DNA of 35,133 nt, from the NCBI GenBank assembly GCA_021648445.1, contig JAKISU010000014.1:1-35133 (forward strand). The letters run 5' to 3'. This document shows positions 14,258 to 22,807 of this stretch, in pieces; the first letter of the stretch is position 1; each line of letters starts with the position of its first letter. Below the pieces are notes generated by a model, which saw nothing but the letters and a program-made list of their open reading frames with translations, did no database searches and had not been told where the DNA came from. This DNA is from Flavobacteriaceae bacterium (lineage in GTDB: Bacteria > Bacteroidota > Bacteroidia > Flavobacteriales > Flavobacteriaceae). The translations under genes and the position numbers were made by a program.

Positions 14258-15319
14258 CTAAACTGCGTCATAATCAATAGTGATTTTATCAGTTGTAGGA
14301 TGTGCCTGACAGGTTAAAATCAATCCTTCTTCGACCTCTTCATCAGATAAAATGGAGTTGTTATCCATAACTACCTTCCCTTCAGTTACCTGTGCTAAGC
14401 AACTACTACAAATTCCACCTTGGCAAGAGTACGGAGCATCTAAACCTTTTTTTAATGCTACTTCTAATATAGACTTCTCTTTTTTCATAGAAAATGTTTC
14501 TTCCTCATCATCTAATACTATGGTAATAATGGTTTCTCCGTCTAATTTTCCTTCCGAAACATCAGAATCATCCATTTCTTCTACTTTAGTTGAAAACAAT
14601 TCAAAATGGATATTTTCACTTGCTATTCCCTTGTCTAATAGATCCTTTTTAACGGTATCAATCATATTTTCCGGTCCGCATAAAAAGAATTCATCAAAAT
14701 CTGTTCCTTTATGCTTATTTTTAATGATATAATTGACTGTCGATGCATCTATTCTTCCAAAAAGTGTATTTTCATTATAGATTACACTAAAAATATAATA
14801 CACAAATAGTCGCTCAGGATAACTTGCTTTAAGCTGGTCGATTTCTGATTTGAACATTGATTCATTTGGTGACTTATTTCCATAAACCAATACAAACTTA
14901 CTGTTTGTGTCAGCTTCTAGTACCGATTTTATCATTGATAAAACCGGAGTTATACCACTACCAGCTACAAAAGCCAAATAATTTTGATCATCATTATCAG
15001 GATTCAGTAAAAATCTACCTTCAGGTGGAGATACTTCTAAAACATCGCCTTCCTTTAGATCAGTAGTAGCATATATTGAGAATGTACCTTTATCAACTGC
15101 CTTAACTCCTATTCTAATAGTATTACTTTTTTTAGAGGAACATATTGAATAAGCACGTCTTATTTCTTCACCATTCAGTTCTTTTTTAATAGTGATATAT
15201 TGTCCAGGTATAAAACTAAATTTTTGTTGTAAGTTTTCCGGAATCTCAAAAAGGATAGAAACTGCATTTTCAGTTTCTTGTTGTATCTCTTTTACAGAGA
15301 GTTTATAAAATCTTGACAT
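14258..15319 (-). CDS. PaaE-like ferredoxin reductase (FAD, NAD(P), [2Fe-2S])
   Basis: A 353-residue flavodoxin-reductase-type electron carrier. Domains in order: FAD-binding barrel (about 1-105) with RAYS at 55-58; NAD(P)-binding domain (about 112-235) with GSGITP at 120-125 and CGPENMI; and a C-terminal plant-type [2Fe-2S] ferredoxin (about 262-353) with Cys299, Cys304, Cys307 and Cys337. This is the layout of PaaE, the reductase of phenylacetyl-CoA epoxidase, but no paaABCD genes are present. In this phylum the stand-alone form probably feeds electrons to other oxygenases or desaturases. An exact -7 box lies just upstream. Confidence 0.9.
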   Translation of the reverse strand: MSRFYKLSVKEIQQETENAVSILFEIPENLQQKFSFIPGQYITIKKELNGEEIRRAYSICSSKKSNTIRIGVKAVDKGTFSIYATTDLKEGDVLEVSPPEGRFLLNPDNDDQNYLAFVAGSGITPVLSMIKSVLEADTNSKFVLVYGNKSPNESMFKSEIDQLKASYPERLFVYYIFSVIYNENTLFGRIDASTVNYIIKNKHKGTDFDEFFLCGPENMIDTVKKDLLDKGIASENIHFELFSTKVEEMDDSDVSEGKLDGETIITIVLDDEEETFSMKKEKSILEVALKKGLDAPYSCQGGICSSCLAQVTEGKVVMDNNSILSDEEVEEGLILTCQAHPTTDKITIDYDAV

Positions 15320-15337
15320 TTATTGTAATTTGGAGCT

Positions 15338-15345
15338 CAAAAATA
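15338..15345 (-). promoter_or_regulatory. -7 box for the ferredoxin reductase gene
   Basis: TATTTTTG on the minus strand exactly matches TAnnTTTG and lies 18 nt upstream of the ATG at 15319. There is no clear TTG at -33. Confidence 0.45.
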
Positions 15346-15373
15346 GAAAATACTTACTTAATAATGAAGCCTT

Positions 15374-15811
15374 TTAACTTAAAGAAATAGTATCTGGCAA
15401 CTCATTTTCATCATCAGATTGATATGGAAAATATTGCTTTAATTTGGTGCCTGTTTCAGTAATACCTAATTTTAATCCTTCGGTATAATTATTATTTTTA
15501 AATTTATCTAAAACAGTATCTTTAATACTATTCCAAAATGTATCAGGAACAACTTCGTCGATCCCTTTATCACCTATAACAGAAAACTTTTTATCATCAA
15601 CTGCAACATAAAACAAGACTCCGTTTTGTTGTTTAGTTTCATCCATTTTTAGAAAATAAAAAACTTCTTTGGCTCTTTCTAAAGTATCTTTTTCAGTACT
15701 TTTTTCTAAATGGACTCTTATTTCACCTGAAGTATCTTTTTCAGCCAAACGAATTGCCTCAATAATTTCTTGTTCTTGAGTTGAAGTTAAAAAGTCTTCT
15801 ACTTTTGACAT
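15374..15811 (-). CDS. TPM-domain protein
   Basis: A 145-residue protein without signal peptide or membrane segment. It carries the TPM (YgcG/DUF477) domain over most of its length: EIIEAIRLAEKDTSGEIRVHLE, then FLKMDETKQQNGVLFYVAVDDKKFSVIGDKGIDEVVP, then the YTEGLKLGITETGTKL helix. TPM proteins accompany LemA proteins in many genomes and have been linked to photosystem repair in plants, but the bacterial role is unknown. The LemA gene lies upstream on the same strand, separated by 136 nt that contain a dispersed repeat. Bacteroidota often have a second, membrane-anchored TPM protein in this cluster; I do not see one here. Confidence 0.85.
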   Translation of the reverse strand: MSKVEDFLTSTQEQEIIEAIRLAEKDTSGEIRVHLEKSTEKDTLERAKEVFYFLKMDETKQQNGVLFYVAVDDKKFSVIGDKGIDEVVPDTFWNSIKDTVLDKFKNNNYTEGLKLGITETGTKLKQYFPYQSDDENELPDTISLS

Positions 15812-15878
15812 GTGTTTCTTGTACTAGGTTAACATTTTTGTTGCAGTATAAACTTAACTTTTCTTAGTAAAAAATACT

Positions 15879-15950
15879 AGATCTGAAGACCGAAGACAGG
15901 TGCTAGAAGGTATTTATTCTTTCAACTTTTGTCTTCAAACTTCTAGCTTA
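15879..15950. repeat. Palindromic dispersed repeat, copy 2
   Basis: It contains GAAGACAGGTG (15892-15902), then CTAGAAG, and, on the far side, GTCTTCAAACTTCTAG, giving inverted GAAGAC/GTCTTC and CTAGAAG/CTTCTAG pairs. The order of words matches the copy at 6601-6671. It separates the LemA and TPM genes. Confidence 0.5.
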
Positions 15951-16583
15951 TTTTTCTTTCTTGCTGAAATCAAAATCAACATCCGGTGCTTTCTCTGAAC
16001 CAGGGTTAGCTTGATATCGAGACATCTCTTCAAAGCCTAGAAATCCAGCAAATAACTTATTGGGAAATATTTTAATGTGCTTATTAAATATATTAACGGC
16101 TTCGTTAAATCTATCTCTAGCAACATTAATTCTATTTTCAGTACCTTCTAACTGACTTTGTAATTCTAAAAAGTTTTGATTGGCTTTTAATTCAGGATAG
16201 CGTTCAACCACCACCATTAATTTACTTAGGGCTCCTGTTAGTCCGCTTTGTGCCTGTTGAAATTTCGCCATATTCTCCGGTGTTAGATCACTCGCATTAA
16301 TTGTAGTTTTAGTTGCTTCTGCTCTAGCTTTTATTACGCCTTCTAGCGTTTCTTTTTCAAAATCAGCTGCTCCTTGAACTGTTTTTACCAAATTTCCGAT
16401 AAGATCATTTCTACGTTGATAAGAACTTTCTACGTTTGACCAAGTTGTTTTAGCGTCCTCTTCATAGTTAACAGCAGTATTATTAAATCTATATGTCATC
16501 CCTCCAATTATAAATGCGAGAATAACAATTCCAATTAATGATAAGCCTAAACAGCCTATGCCTGCGATAACTCCTTTTTTCAT
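15948..16583 (-). CDS. LemA family protein
   Basis: A 211-residue protein with one N-terminal membrane helix (about residues 7-27, GIGCLGLSLIGIVILAFIIG) and an all-helical external domain. The family signature is clear: TTWSNVESSYQRRNDLIGNLVKTVQGAADFEKETLEGVIKARAEA and RYPELKANQNFLELQSQLEGTENRINVARDRFNEAVNIFN. The molecular function of LemA proteins is unresolved. The gene lies 14 nt downstream of the MerR gene and 136 nt upstream of the TPM gene. Confidence 0.93.
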   Translation of the reverse strand: MKKGVIAGIGCLGLSLIGIVILAFIIGGMTYRFNNTAVNYEEDAKTTWSNVESSYQRRNDLIGNLVKTVQGAADFEKETLEGVIKARAEATKTTINASDLTPENMAKFQQAQSGLTGALSKLMVVVERYPELKANQNFLELQSQLEGTENRINVARDRFNEAVNIFNKHIKIFPNKLFAGFLGFEEMSRYQANPGSEKAPDVDFDFSKKEK

Positions 16584-16597
16584 GATATAAGTTTTGG

Positions 16598-16927
16598 TTA
16601 TAATTGATTTTTAAATTCTATTAATGTTGCTTTTATAGCTTCTAAACGAGAAATAATTGCATGATTATCCTTCATTTCAACAGGTTTAGATCTTAATTTC
16701 TTTCTGGCACCTTCTAAGGTAAATCCTTTTTCTTTAACAAGATGATATACCATCTGTAAATTTTTGACATCTTCTTGTGTAAAAAGTCTATTTCCCTTAG
16801 CATTTTTTTTAGGCTTGATTGCATCAAACTCTTTATCCCAAAAACGAATTAATGAAGCGTTTACATTAAATGCTTTAGCAACTTCGCCTATTTTATAATA
16901 TCTTTTATCTGGTAAATTTACGTGCAT
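16598..16927 (-). CDS. MerR-family transcriptional regulator
   Basis: A 109-residue protein consisting of a MerR-type winged helix (YYKIGEVAKAFNVNASLIRFWDKEFDAIKPKKNAKGNRLFTQEDVKNL, about residues 10-57) and a short helical tail with no effector domain. It lacks the C-terminal metal-binding cysteines of classical MerR. Small MerR proteins of this form next to an M23 peptidase and LemA are a conserved Bacteroidota arrangement, but I know no defined regulon. The start codon ATG overlaps the stop codon of the M23 gene by one base (TAATG), implying coupled translation. Confidence 0.92.
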   Translation of the reverse strand: MHVNLPDKRYYKIGEVAKAFNVNASLIRFWDKEFDAIKPKKNAKGNRLFTQEDVKNLQMVYHLVKEKGFTLEGARKKLRSKPVEMKDNHAIISRLEAIKATLIEFKNQL

Positions 16928-17898
16928 TAATCAAACGATTGTCCTTCTTGCGAAGCTAATTTCAACATTGCTTTAAACTCTTCGGGGGTTAAATTCCCAT
17001 AATAGAAATTTATAGGATTTATGGGTTTCCCATTTTTGTGTACTTCATAATGCAAATGAGGTCCAACTGAACGTCCGGTATTACCAACAAAACCAATCAG
17101 ATCACCACGCTTTACTTTTTGACCTGCTTTTATATTGTATTTACTTAAATGTGCATAAATGGTTTTATATCCATAACCATGATTAATTTCAATATGTTTA
17201 CCAAAACCTGTTGCTTTATTATCTACCCTCAGAGCTTTACCATTACCTGTTGCATAAATAGGTGTGCCGGTAGGAGCTGTAAAATCCATTCCTTTATGTT
17301 GTTTTCTAGCTTTGGTAAAAGGATCAGAACGCCAACCATAACCAGATGCCATACGTGTTAAATTTTCTTTTCTAATAGGTTGAATTGCAGGAATTGAAGC
17401 TAGTAATTTTTCTTTATCTTCTGCTAAACTGATAATTTCATCTAATGATTTCGATTGTATATATAATTGTTTTGATAAGATATCCATATTTTTAGTAACA
17501 TCAATAATCATCTCTGAATTTTCAAAACCTTCTAATGACTTATATCGATTAACACCACCAAAACCAGCCTTTCTCTGTTCTTCAGGTATTGGATTTACCT
17601 CAAAATACAGTCTGTAAATTTCATTATCTCTATGTTGAATACCATCTAAAACCCCTTCAACCTGAATCATTTTTTTATCTAATAAACCATAGCGCAACTT
17701 TAAGTTATCGAGTTCTCTTTTTTGAGCTTTTTCTTTTGGCGAATCAATAAATTGGAATGATATAAAAACAAACAATAAACCCAATAACGCTGCACTTAAT
17801 AAAAACCCAAGTGTTCTTTTAAATTTATCACGTTTACGAAGTTCAACTTTCCTGTATGATACAGTATCAGAATCGTAATAATATTTTACCTTCGCCAT
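16927..17898 (-). CDS. M23-family metallopeptidase (LytM-like)
   Basis: A 323-residue membrane-anchored cell-wall peptidase. Order: basic cytoplasmic N-terminus, one membrane helix (about 29-50), a coiled periplasmic region (about 52-165) and a C-terminal LytM/M23 domain (about 185-297). The zinc ligands are visible: His201 and Asp205 in HKGMDF, and His283 of the HLH motif (281-283), with the usual GNTGRSVGPHLHYEV context. It should cleave peptidoglycan cross-links or regulate other hydrolases. It is the first gene of the M23-MerR-LemA transcript and is divergent from alaS. Confidence 0.93.
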   Translation of the reverse strand: MAKVKYYYDSDTVSYRKVELRKRDKFKRTLGFLLSAALLGLLFVFISFQFIDSPKEKAQKRELDNLKLRYGLLDKKMIQVEGVLDGIQHRDNEIYRLYFEVNPIPEEQRKAGFGGVNRYKSLEGFENSEMIIDVTKNMDILSKQLYIQSKSLDEIISLAEDKEKLLASIPAIQPIRKENLTRMASGYGWRSDPFTKARKQHKGMDFTAPTGTPIYATGNGKALRVDNKATGFGKHIEINHGYGYKTIYAHLSKYNIKAGQKVKRGDLIGFVGNTGRSVGPHLHYEVHKNGKPINPINFYYGNLTPEEFKAMLKLASQEGQSFD

Positions 17899-17912
17899 AA
17901 TATAAAATGTAC

Positions 17913-17920
17913 TATTTTTG
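17913..17920 (+). promoter_or_regulatory. Candidate -7 box for alaS
   Basis: TATTTTTG exactly matches TAnnTTTG. TTC lies at the correct -33 spacing (17891-17893, 19 nt), a one-base departure from TTG. The leader to alaS would be about 105 nt. Confidence 0.4.
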
Positions 17921-17967
17921 TAGCTTTAAACAAGCAAAAATTGCTTTATTATTTTTAGAGCAGTAAA

Positions 17968-17975
17968 CAAATTTA
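17968..17975 (-). promoter_or_regulatory. Candidate -7 box for the M23-MerR-LemA operon
   Basis: TAAATTTG on the minus strand exactly matches TAnnTTTG, 70 nt upstream of the M23 ATG. No TTG sits at the usual distance. Confidence 0.35.
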
Positions 17976-18032
17976 CAAAATGTTTCGCAACTATAAAAGT
18001 ACACAATCCTTTTAGGTTTTAATTAACATTCT

Positions 18033-20657
18033 ATGATGTCGCAAGAAATTAGAAAACAATTTTTAGATTTTTTTAAAAATAAGCAACACAAAATAGTGCC
18101 TTCGGCTCCTATAGTTATTAAAAATGACCCAACATTAATGTTTAACAATGCCGGAATGGTACCTTTTAAAGAATACTTTTTAGGGCAAAAAAAAGCGGAT
18201 GTTAAGCGTATTGCTGACACACAAAAATGTTTAAGAGTATCTGGTAAACATAATGATTTAGAGGAAGTAGGTATAGACACCTATCATCATACCATGTTTG
18301 AAATGTTAGGCAACTGGAGTTTTGGCGATTATTTTAAAAAAGATGCTATTGCTTGGGCTTGGGAATTACTTACCAAAGTGTACAAAATCAATAAAAATAA
18401 CTTGTACGTTACTGTTTTTGAAGGTGCAAAAGATGAAAACTTAGCCTTCGACCAAGAAGCTTATGATTTTTGGAAAACACATATTAGTGAAGACAGAATT
18501 ATCAATGGCAATAAAAAAGATAATTTTTGGGAAATGGGTGCTCAAGGACCTTGTGGACCTTGTTCTGAAATTCATGTAGACATTCGCTCTGATGAAGAAA
18601 AAGCAAAAATTCCCGGTAAAGATTTAGTCAATAAAGACCATCCTCATGTAGTTGAAATTTGGAATTTGGTTTTTATACAATACAATCGAAAATCGGATGG
18701 TTCCTTAGAAGATTTACCTGCCAAACATGTTGATACCGGTATGGGTTTTGAGCGTTTATGTATGGCGATACAAAATGTAAAATCTAATTATGATACTGAT
18801 GTTTTTACACCTTTAATTAGAGAAGTTGAAACCATTACTCAAACTGAATATGGTAATCCCGATGCTTCGGGAGAAAAAACAGATATTGCTATTAGGGTCA
18901 TTGCTGATCATATACGTGCTGTTGCTTTCGCTATAGCGGACGGACAGCTACCTTCAAATAATGGTGCCGGTTATGTGATCAGACGTATTTTGCGAAGAGC
19001 CATTCGTTATGGATTTACCTTTTTAAATCAAAAAGAACCTTTTATTTATAAGTTAGTGAATGTGTTAAGCAAACAAATGGGTAGTACGTTTCCTGAACTC
19101 AATTCACAAAAACAACTCATTTATAATGTGATTAAGGAAGAGGAGAGTTCTTTTTTAAGGACCTTAGATCAAGGGCTTGTCTTATTAGATAGAATTATTG
19201 AAAAAGCGAAAGGAAAAACGATTTCAGGAGATAAGGTTTTTGAATTGTATGACACTTTTGGTTTTCCTAAAGATCTAACGGCACTGATTTTAAGAGAAAA
19301 AGGATTAACACTTGATGAAGTTTCTTTTGACAAAGCGATGGAAGCACAAAAAAACAGATCTCGTGCAGCTGCTACTGTTGATACCGACGATTGGATTGTT
19401 TTACAAGATAATGTTGATGAAGAGTTTATTGGATACGATTCGCTTGAAGCAGATGTAAAAATTACCAGATACCGAAAAATTACATCTAAAAAAGACGGTG
19501 AATTGTTTCAACTGGTATTTAATCTTACCCCTTTTTATCCTGAAGGTGGCGGACAAGTTGGCGATAAAGGATACTTAGAAGTGCCTAACGGAAATGTGAT
19601 TTATATCCTCAATACAAAGAAGGAAAATAATCTAATTATGCATTTCACTAAAGATCTGCCAAAAAACCCTACTGATACTTTCAAAGCTGTTGTAGATAAA
19701 AAACAACAGTTAAGAACGGCTTGTAACCATACTGCTACGCATTTATTGCACCAAGCTTTACGTGAAATTTTAGGAACGCATGTTGAGCAGAAAGGTTCTG
19801 CTGTACATTCAAACTATTTACGATTTGACTTTTCGCATTTTTCAAAATTAACCCCACAAGAATTACAAGAGGTAGAAGATTTTGTTAATGCGCGAATCGA
19901 CAACAAACTTCCATTGCAAGAAAACAGAAATACTACAATAAAAACTGCCAAAGAAGAAGGTGCAATGGCTTTATTTGGAGAAAAATATGGTGATACAGTA
20001 CGCACCATTCGCTTTGGTAAATCTATTGAACTTTGTGGAGGCATTCATGTACAAAATACCGATGTGCTTTGGCATTTTAAAATAACTTCAGAAAGTGCAA
20101 TTGCATCCGGGATCAGACGTGTAGAAGCCATCACTTCTGATGCCGCAAAAGAATACTACTTTAAAAATAACAGCGCCTATAATGAAATTAAAGGTTTGTT
20201 TAAAAGCACTTTAAACCCTATTGATTCTGTGAAGGCTTTACAAGAAGAAAACTTAAAACTTAAAAAACAAATTGAAGGTTTACAAAAAGACAAAGCAGGT
20301 AATCTTAAAGATGAATTGAAAAATAAAGTTGAAGAAATTAACGGAATTCATTTTTTAGCTGCTGAAATAAATTTAGACCAGAATACAATTAAAGACCTGG
20401 CTTTTCAATTGGGTAACGAGATTGATAATTTATATTTTATTGTTGGTTCTAATATTGAGGATAAGGCCATGTTAACAGTTTATATTTCTAAGAACAGTAC
20501 CAGTGACAGTCTTAATGCAGGTAAAATTGTTAGAGAATTAGGGAAATTGATTCACGGTGGTGGTGGTGGACAACCTTTTTATGCTACAGCCGGAGGTAGA
20601 AATCCCGGTGGGATAAAAAAAGCGTTAGAGAAAGCGAAAAATTATATCCCATCCTAA
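18033..20657 (+). CDS. alaS: Alanine--tRNA ligase
   Basis: AlaRS charges tRNA-Ala and edits mischarged Ser and Gly. The 874 residues have the full layout: class II catalytic core (motif 1 [14 protein letters not shown] region; GTGFERL-like motif 3, here [12 protein letters not shown]), tRNA-recognition region, editing domain with the zinc motif HTATHLLH and CGGIHVQNT, a coiled segment (about 725-755) and a C-Ala domain ending [20 protein letters not shown]. There are two adjacent ATGs (18033, 18036), either of which may be used. It is followed at 35 nt by the GSCFA gene across a strong hairpin. Confidence 0.98.
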   Translation: MMSQEIRKQFLDFFKNKQHKIVPSAPIVIKNDPTLMFNNAGMVPFKEYFLGQKKADVKRIADTQKCLRVSGKHNDLEEVGIDTYHHTMFEMLGNWSFGDYFKKDAIAWAWELLTKVYKINKNNLYVTVFEGAKDENLAFDQEAYDFWKTHISEDRIINGNKKDNFWEMGAQGPCGPCSEIHVDIRSDEEKAKIPGKDLVNKDHPHVVEIWNLVFIQYNRKSDGSLEDLPAKHVDTGMGFERLCMAIQNVKSNYDTDVFTPLIREVETITQTEYGNPDASGEKTDIAIRVIADHIRAVAFAIADGQLPSNNGAGYVIRRILRRAIRYGFTFLNQKEPFIYKLVNVLSKQMGSTFPELNSQKQLIYNVIKEEESSFLRTLDQGLVLLDRIIEKAKGKTISGDKVFELYDTFGFPKDLTALILREKGLTLDEVSFDKAMEAQKNRSRAAATVDTDDWIVLQDNVDEEFIGYDSLEADVKITRYRKITSKKDGELFQLVFNLTPFYPEGGGQVGDKGYLEVPNGNVIYILNTKKENNLIMHFTKDLPKNPTDTFKAVVDKKQQLRTACNHTATHLLHQALREILGTHVEQKGSAVHSNYLRFDFSHFSKLTPQELQEVEDFVNARIDNKLPLQENRNTTIKTAKEEGAMALFGEKYGDTVRTIRFGKSIELCGGIHVQNTDVLWHFKITSESAIASGIRRVEAITSDAAKEYYFKNNSAYNEIKGLFKSTLNPIDSVKALQEENLKLKKQIEGLQKDKAGNLKDELKNKVEEINGIHFLAAEINLDQNTIKDLAFQLGNEIDNLYFIVGSNIEDKAMLTVYISKNSTSDSLNAGKIVRELGKLIHGGGGGQPFYATAGGRNPGGIKKALEKAKNYIPS

Positions 20658-20658
20658 A

Positions 20659-20677
20659 TCCTTCCCAAAGGGAAGGA
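20659..20677 (+). terminator. Hairpin between alaS and the GSCFA gene
   Basis: TCCTTCCC (20659-20666) pairs perfectly with GGGAAGGA (20670-20677) around AAA, followed by CTTTAAC. Only a short T run follows, so it may be a weak terminator, an attenuator, or one of the AAGGGAAGGA-type dispersed repeats. It begins one base after the alaS stop. Confidence 0.45.
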
Positions 20678-20692
20678 CTTTAACTAGATAAA

Positions 20693-21640
20693 ATGCAGTT
20701 TAGAACAAAAATACCATTCAAAAAACAACAACATAATCAAATAGATTATGATTCTAAAATTTTGATGTTGGGTTCTTGTTTTACAGAAAACATCGGAGAC
20801 AAACTTCTCTATTTTAAATTTCAAAATACTGTTAATCCATTTGGAATACTGTTCCATCCTAGAGCCATTGAAAACTTAATTTTAAATGCTATAAATGAAA
20901 AAGAATATACCGAAGAAAGTGTCTTTTTTCATAATGAACAATGGCATTGTTTTGAGGCACATTCTAAATTAAATAATCCTTCAAAGCGTATTTTATTACA
21001 AAATTTAGACGATGCAAACAAATTAACACATCAACAAATACACAGATCAACCCATATAATTATTACCTTAGGTACAGCGTGGGTTTATCGTTTTATTGAA
21101 ACCGACACTATTGTCGCCAATTGCCATAAGGTTCCACAAAAAAAGTTTTTAAAAGAGTTATTGACTGTTGATGAAATTGTAGAAAGCTTAAAAGCAATAA
21201 TTGTATTGATACGAAGTATAAATAATAATACATCCATATTATTTACTATTTCACCGGTTCGTCATTTAAAAGATGGGTTCATTGAAAATCAACAAAGCAA
21301 ATCGCACCTAATTTCGGCAATTCATCAAATAACTAATGGACACAATGTGTCCTACTTTCCTTCTTATGAAATTATGATGGACGAATTACGCGATTATCGT
21401 TTTTATGATGAAGACATGATACACCCTAATCAAACTGCCATCAATTATATTTGGGAAAAATTTAGAGAAACATGGATGTCTGATAATACTATTCAGGTTA
21501 TGGAAGAAGTAGATGGTATCCAAAAAGGGTTAGCACATAGACCTTTTAACCCAGAATCAGAACAACATCGACAATTTTTGATTTCATTGCAACAAAAAAT
21601 GGAAACACTTCAAAAAGCATTTCCATTTATGGAATTTTAA
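20693..21640 (+). CDS. GSCFA-domain protein
   Basis: A 315-residue protein of the GSCFA family, a group related to SGNH/GDSL hydrolases and named after its N-terminal motif, here LMLGSCFTENIGDKL (about 24-38) with a putative nucleophile Ser. Other SGNH-like blocks are ITLGTAWVYR (about 123-132) and the C-terminal YDEDMIHPNQTAINYIWEKF, which would supply the catalytic Asp and His. There is no signal peptide. The family has no established substrate. It follows alaS on the same strand and is convergent, at 6 nt, with the broken gene downstream. Confidence 0.88.
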   Translation: MQFRTKIPFKKQQHNQIDYDSKILMLGSCFTENIGDKLLYFKFQNTVNPFGILFHPRAIENLILNAINEKEYTEESVFFHNEQWHCFEAHSKLNNPSKRILLQNLDDANKLTHQQIHRSTHIIITLGTAWVYRFIETDTIVANCHKVPQKKFLKELLTVDEIVESLKAIIVLIRSINNNTSILFTISPVRHLKDGFIENQQSKSHLISAIHQITNGHNVSYFPSYEIMMDELRDYRFYDEDMIHPNQTAINYIWEKFRETWMSDNTIQVMEEVDGIQKGLAHRPFNPESEQHRQFLISLQQKMETLQKAFPFMEF

Positions 21641-21646
21641 AAACTC

Positions 21647-22427
21647 TTAAAACGGAGATTCATAATGATTTATAAAATCAAGAGTAATTTGAAATAATAA
21701 ATAAACAAGAAGTATAAAAAAAGAAAACCAAAACAATAACAAAAATATATCTTCTACTTTTTTATCTCGCAGAACATCTTTTACAAGATTCATAACCGCA
21801 TAAAGGGTAAGTGCTCCAAAAAAAAAGAATGCTAGAAGACCTCCCAATTTGCCCCAATAACTTTTATTAATTTGTACCCTCTTTAGATCATTTCCCAATA
21901 CTGATCCTTCAATTATTGGAAAGCCCTTGTTTTTCGATGAATAAATATGCCTTATTTTTAAGCCATATTTAGGATCAAAATATTTCCAAGAAAGCTCCAA
22001 ACTATCTCCTCTCATATTCAAAGAAAAGTTGTTTTTATTTGGCCCCTTTTCATTTAGAATTTCGTATTCAATTAACTTAACACTATCACTAAATACTAAT
22101 CTAATTGGCACTCTAATATCTTTATTTATATCAATAGGTAAATCTCCAGCATTCCAGATAGTCAACTCTTGAGCGTAAATATTATCTTTAATTTGAGTTG
22201 AATCATTATTTAGGACTATTATCGTGTTTTTAGTAAAATTCTTATCGAATACCAAGATTTTTGGAGAAGCATTCCAAACAGGTTCACGTTCTTTTTTATT
22301 CAAAAAATAAAAATACGATGAAATAACAATTCCGATAATAATTAGGAAGGAGGAATAACTTTGTTAATTTTCTCCAACTAAACTTATCAGCATTTGAATT
22401 AATGTTATCCGGTTTTAATTCAGACAT
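21647..22427 (-). pseudogene. Frameshifted two-helix membrane protein of unknown family
   Basis: The largest open frame (21647-22303) encodes an extracytoplasmic beta-rich region (WNASPKILVFDK, IWNAGDLPIDINKDIRVPIRLVFSD) followed by two membrane helices near the C-terminus. Its upstream sequence, in the same frame, is plainly a third membrane helix (FLIIIGIVISSYFYFLNKK), but this frame has no start codon and closes at a TAA. The ATG at 22427 opens another frame (MSELKPDNINSNADKFSWRKLTK) that runs off frame near 22345-22358 and stops inside the helix. The ATG overlaps the rhodanese stop by 8 nt, as a genuine coupled start would. A single extra base would explain this: frameshift mutation, sequencing error or, less likely, programmed +1 shift. 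Confidence 0.75.
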
Positions 22428-22731
22428 ATTGATCTGCATTTTGCCATGCTCCGCCATTAATAGCATCTATCCCTTCATTTTTTAAAAACGGTAATATAGA
22501 ACTAACTCTACCTCCACTTCTACAAACTACTACAAGAGGTTTATTCCAAGATTTTATTTTGTCAATATTTTGTTGAATTTCATTCAATGTTATCAATTCT
22601 GAACCTTTTACGTGTCCTTCTGCCCATTCTGCCGATGTTCTTACATCTAATACAACAGCTCCTTTTTGTAAATATTCAGTTATTTTATCTGTATCCTTAT
22701 CAGTACCACCAAAAAAATTAAATAATCCCAT
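22420..22731 (-). CDS. Rhodanese-like domain protein
   Basis: A single-domain rhodanese of 103 residues, a common stand-alone length. The active-site loop CRSGGR starts with Cys70, the residue that would carry persulfide sulfur; the preceding LDVRTSAEWAEGHVKGSELI is the usual N-terminal CH2A-type motif. There is no signal peptide, so it acts in the cytoplasm, in sulfur transfer or redox chemistry. The TGA stop overlaps the ATG of the following (frameshifted) gene by 8 nt. Substrate is not determinable. Confidence 0.93.
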   Translation of the reverse strand: MGLFNFFGGTDKDTDKITEYLQKGAVVLDVRTSAEWAEGHVKGSELITLNEIQQNIDKIKSWNKPLVVVCRSGGRVSSILPFLKNEGIDAINGGAWQNADQYV

Positions 22732-22807
22732 TCTTTATATTTTAAATTCTGTGCAAAGAAAAAAATTATTAATTGATCTAATGCAACAAGAGTTACATTT
22801 ATTTTTT

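Noticed and set aside
14258-15319. Assigning the reductase as paaE of a phenylacetate pathway
   Set aside because: Domain order fits but none of the epoxidase subunits or downstream genes is nearby.
22340-22360. Programmed +1 frameshift signal in the broken gene
   Set aside because: No slippery stop codon or upstream stimulator typical of prfB-like +1 shifting is visible; a mutation or sequencing error is simpler.
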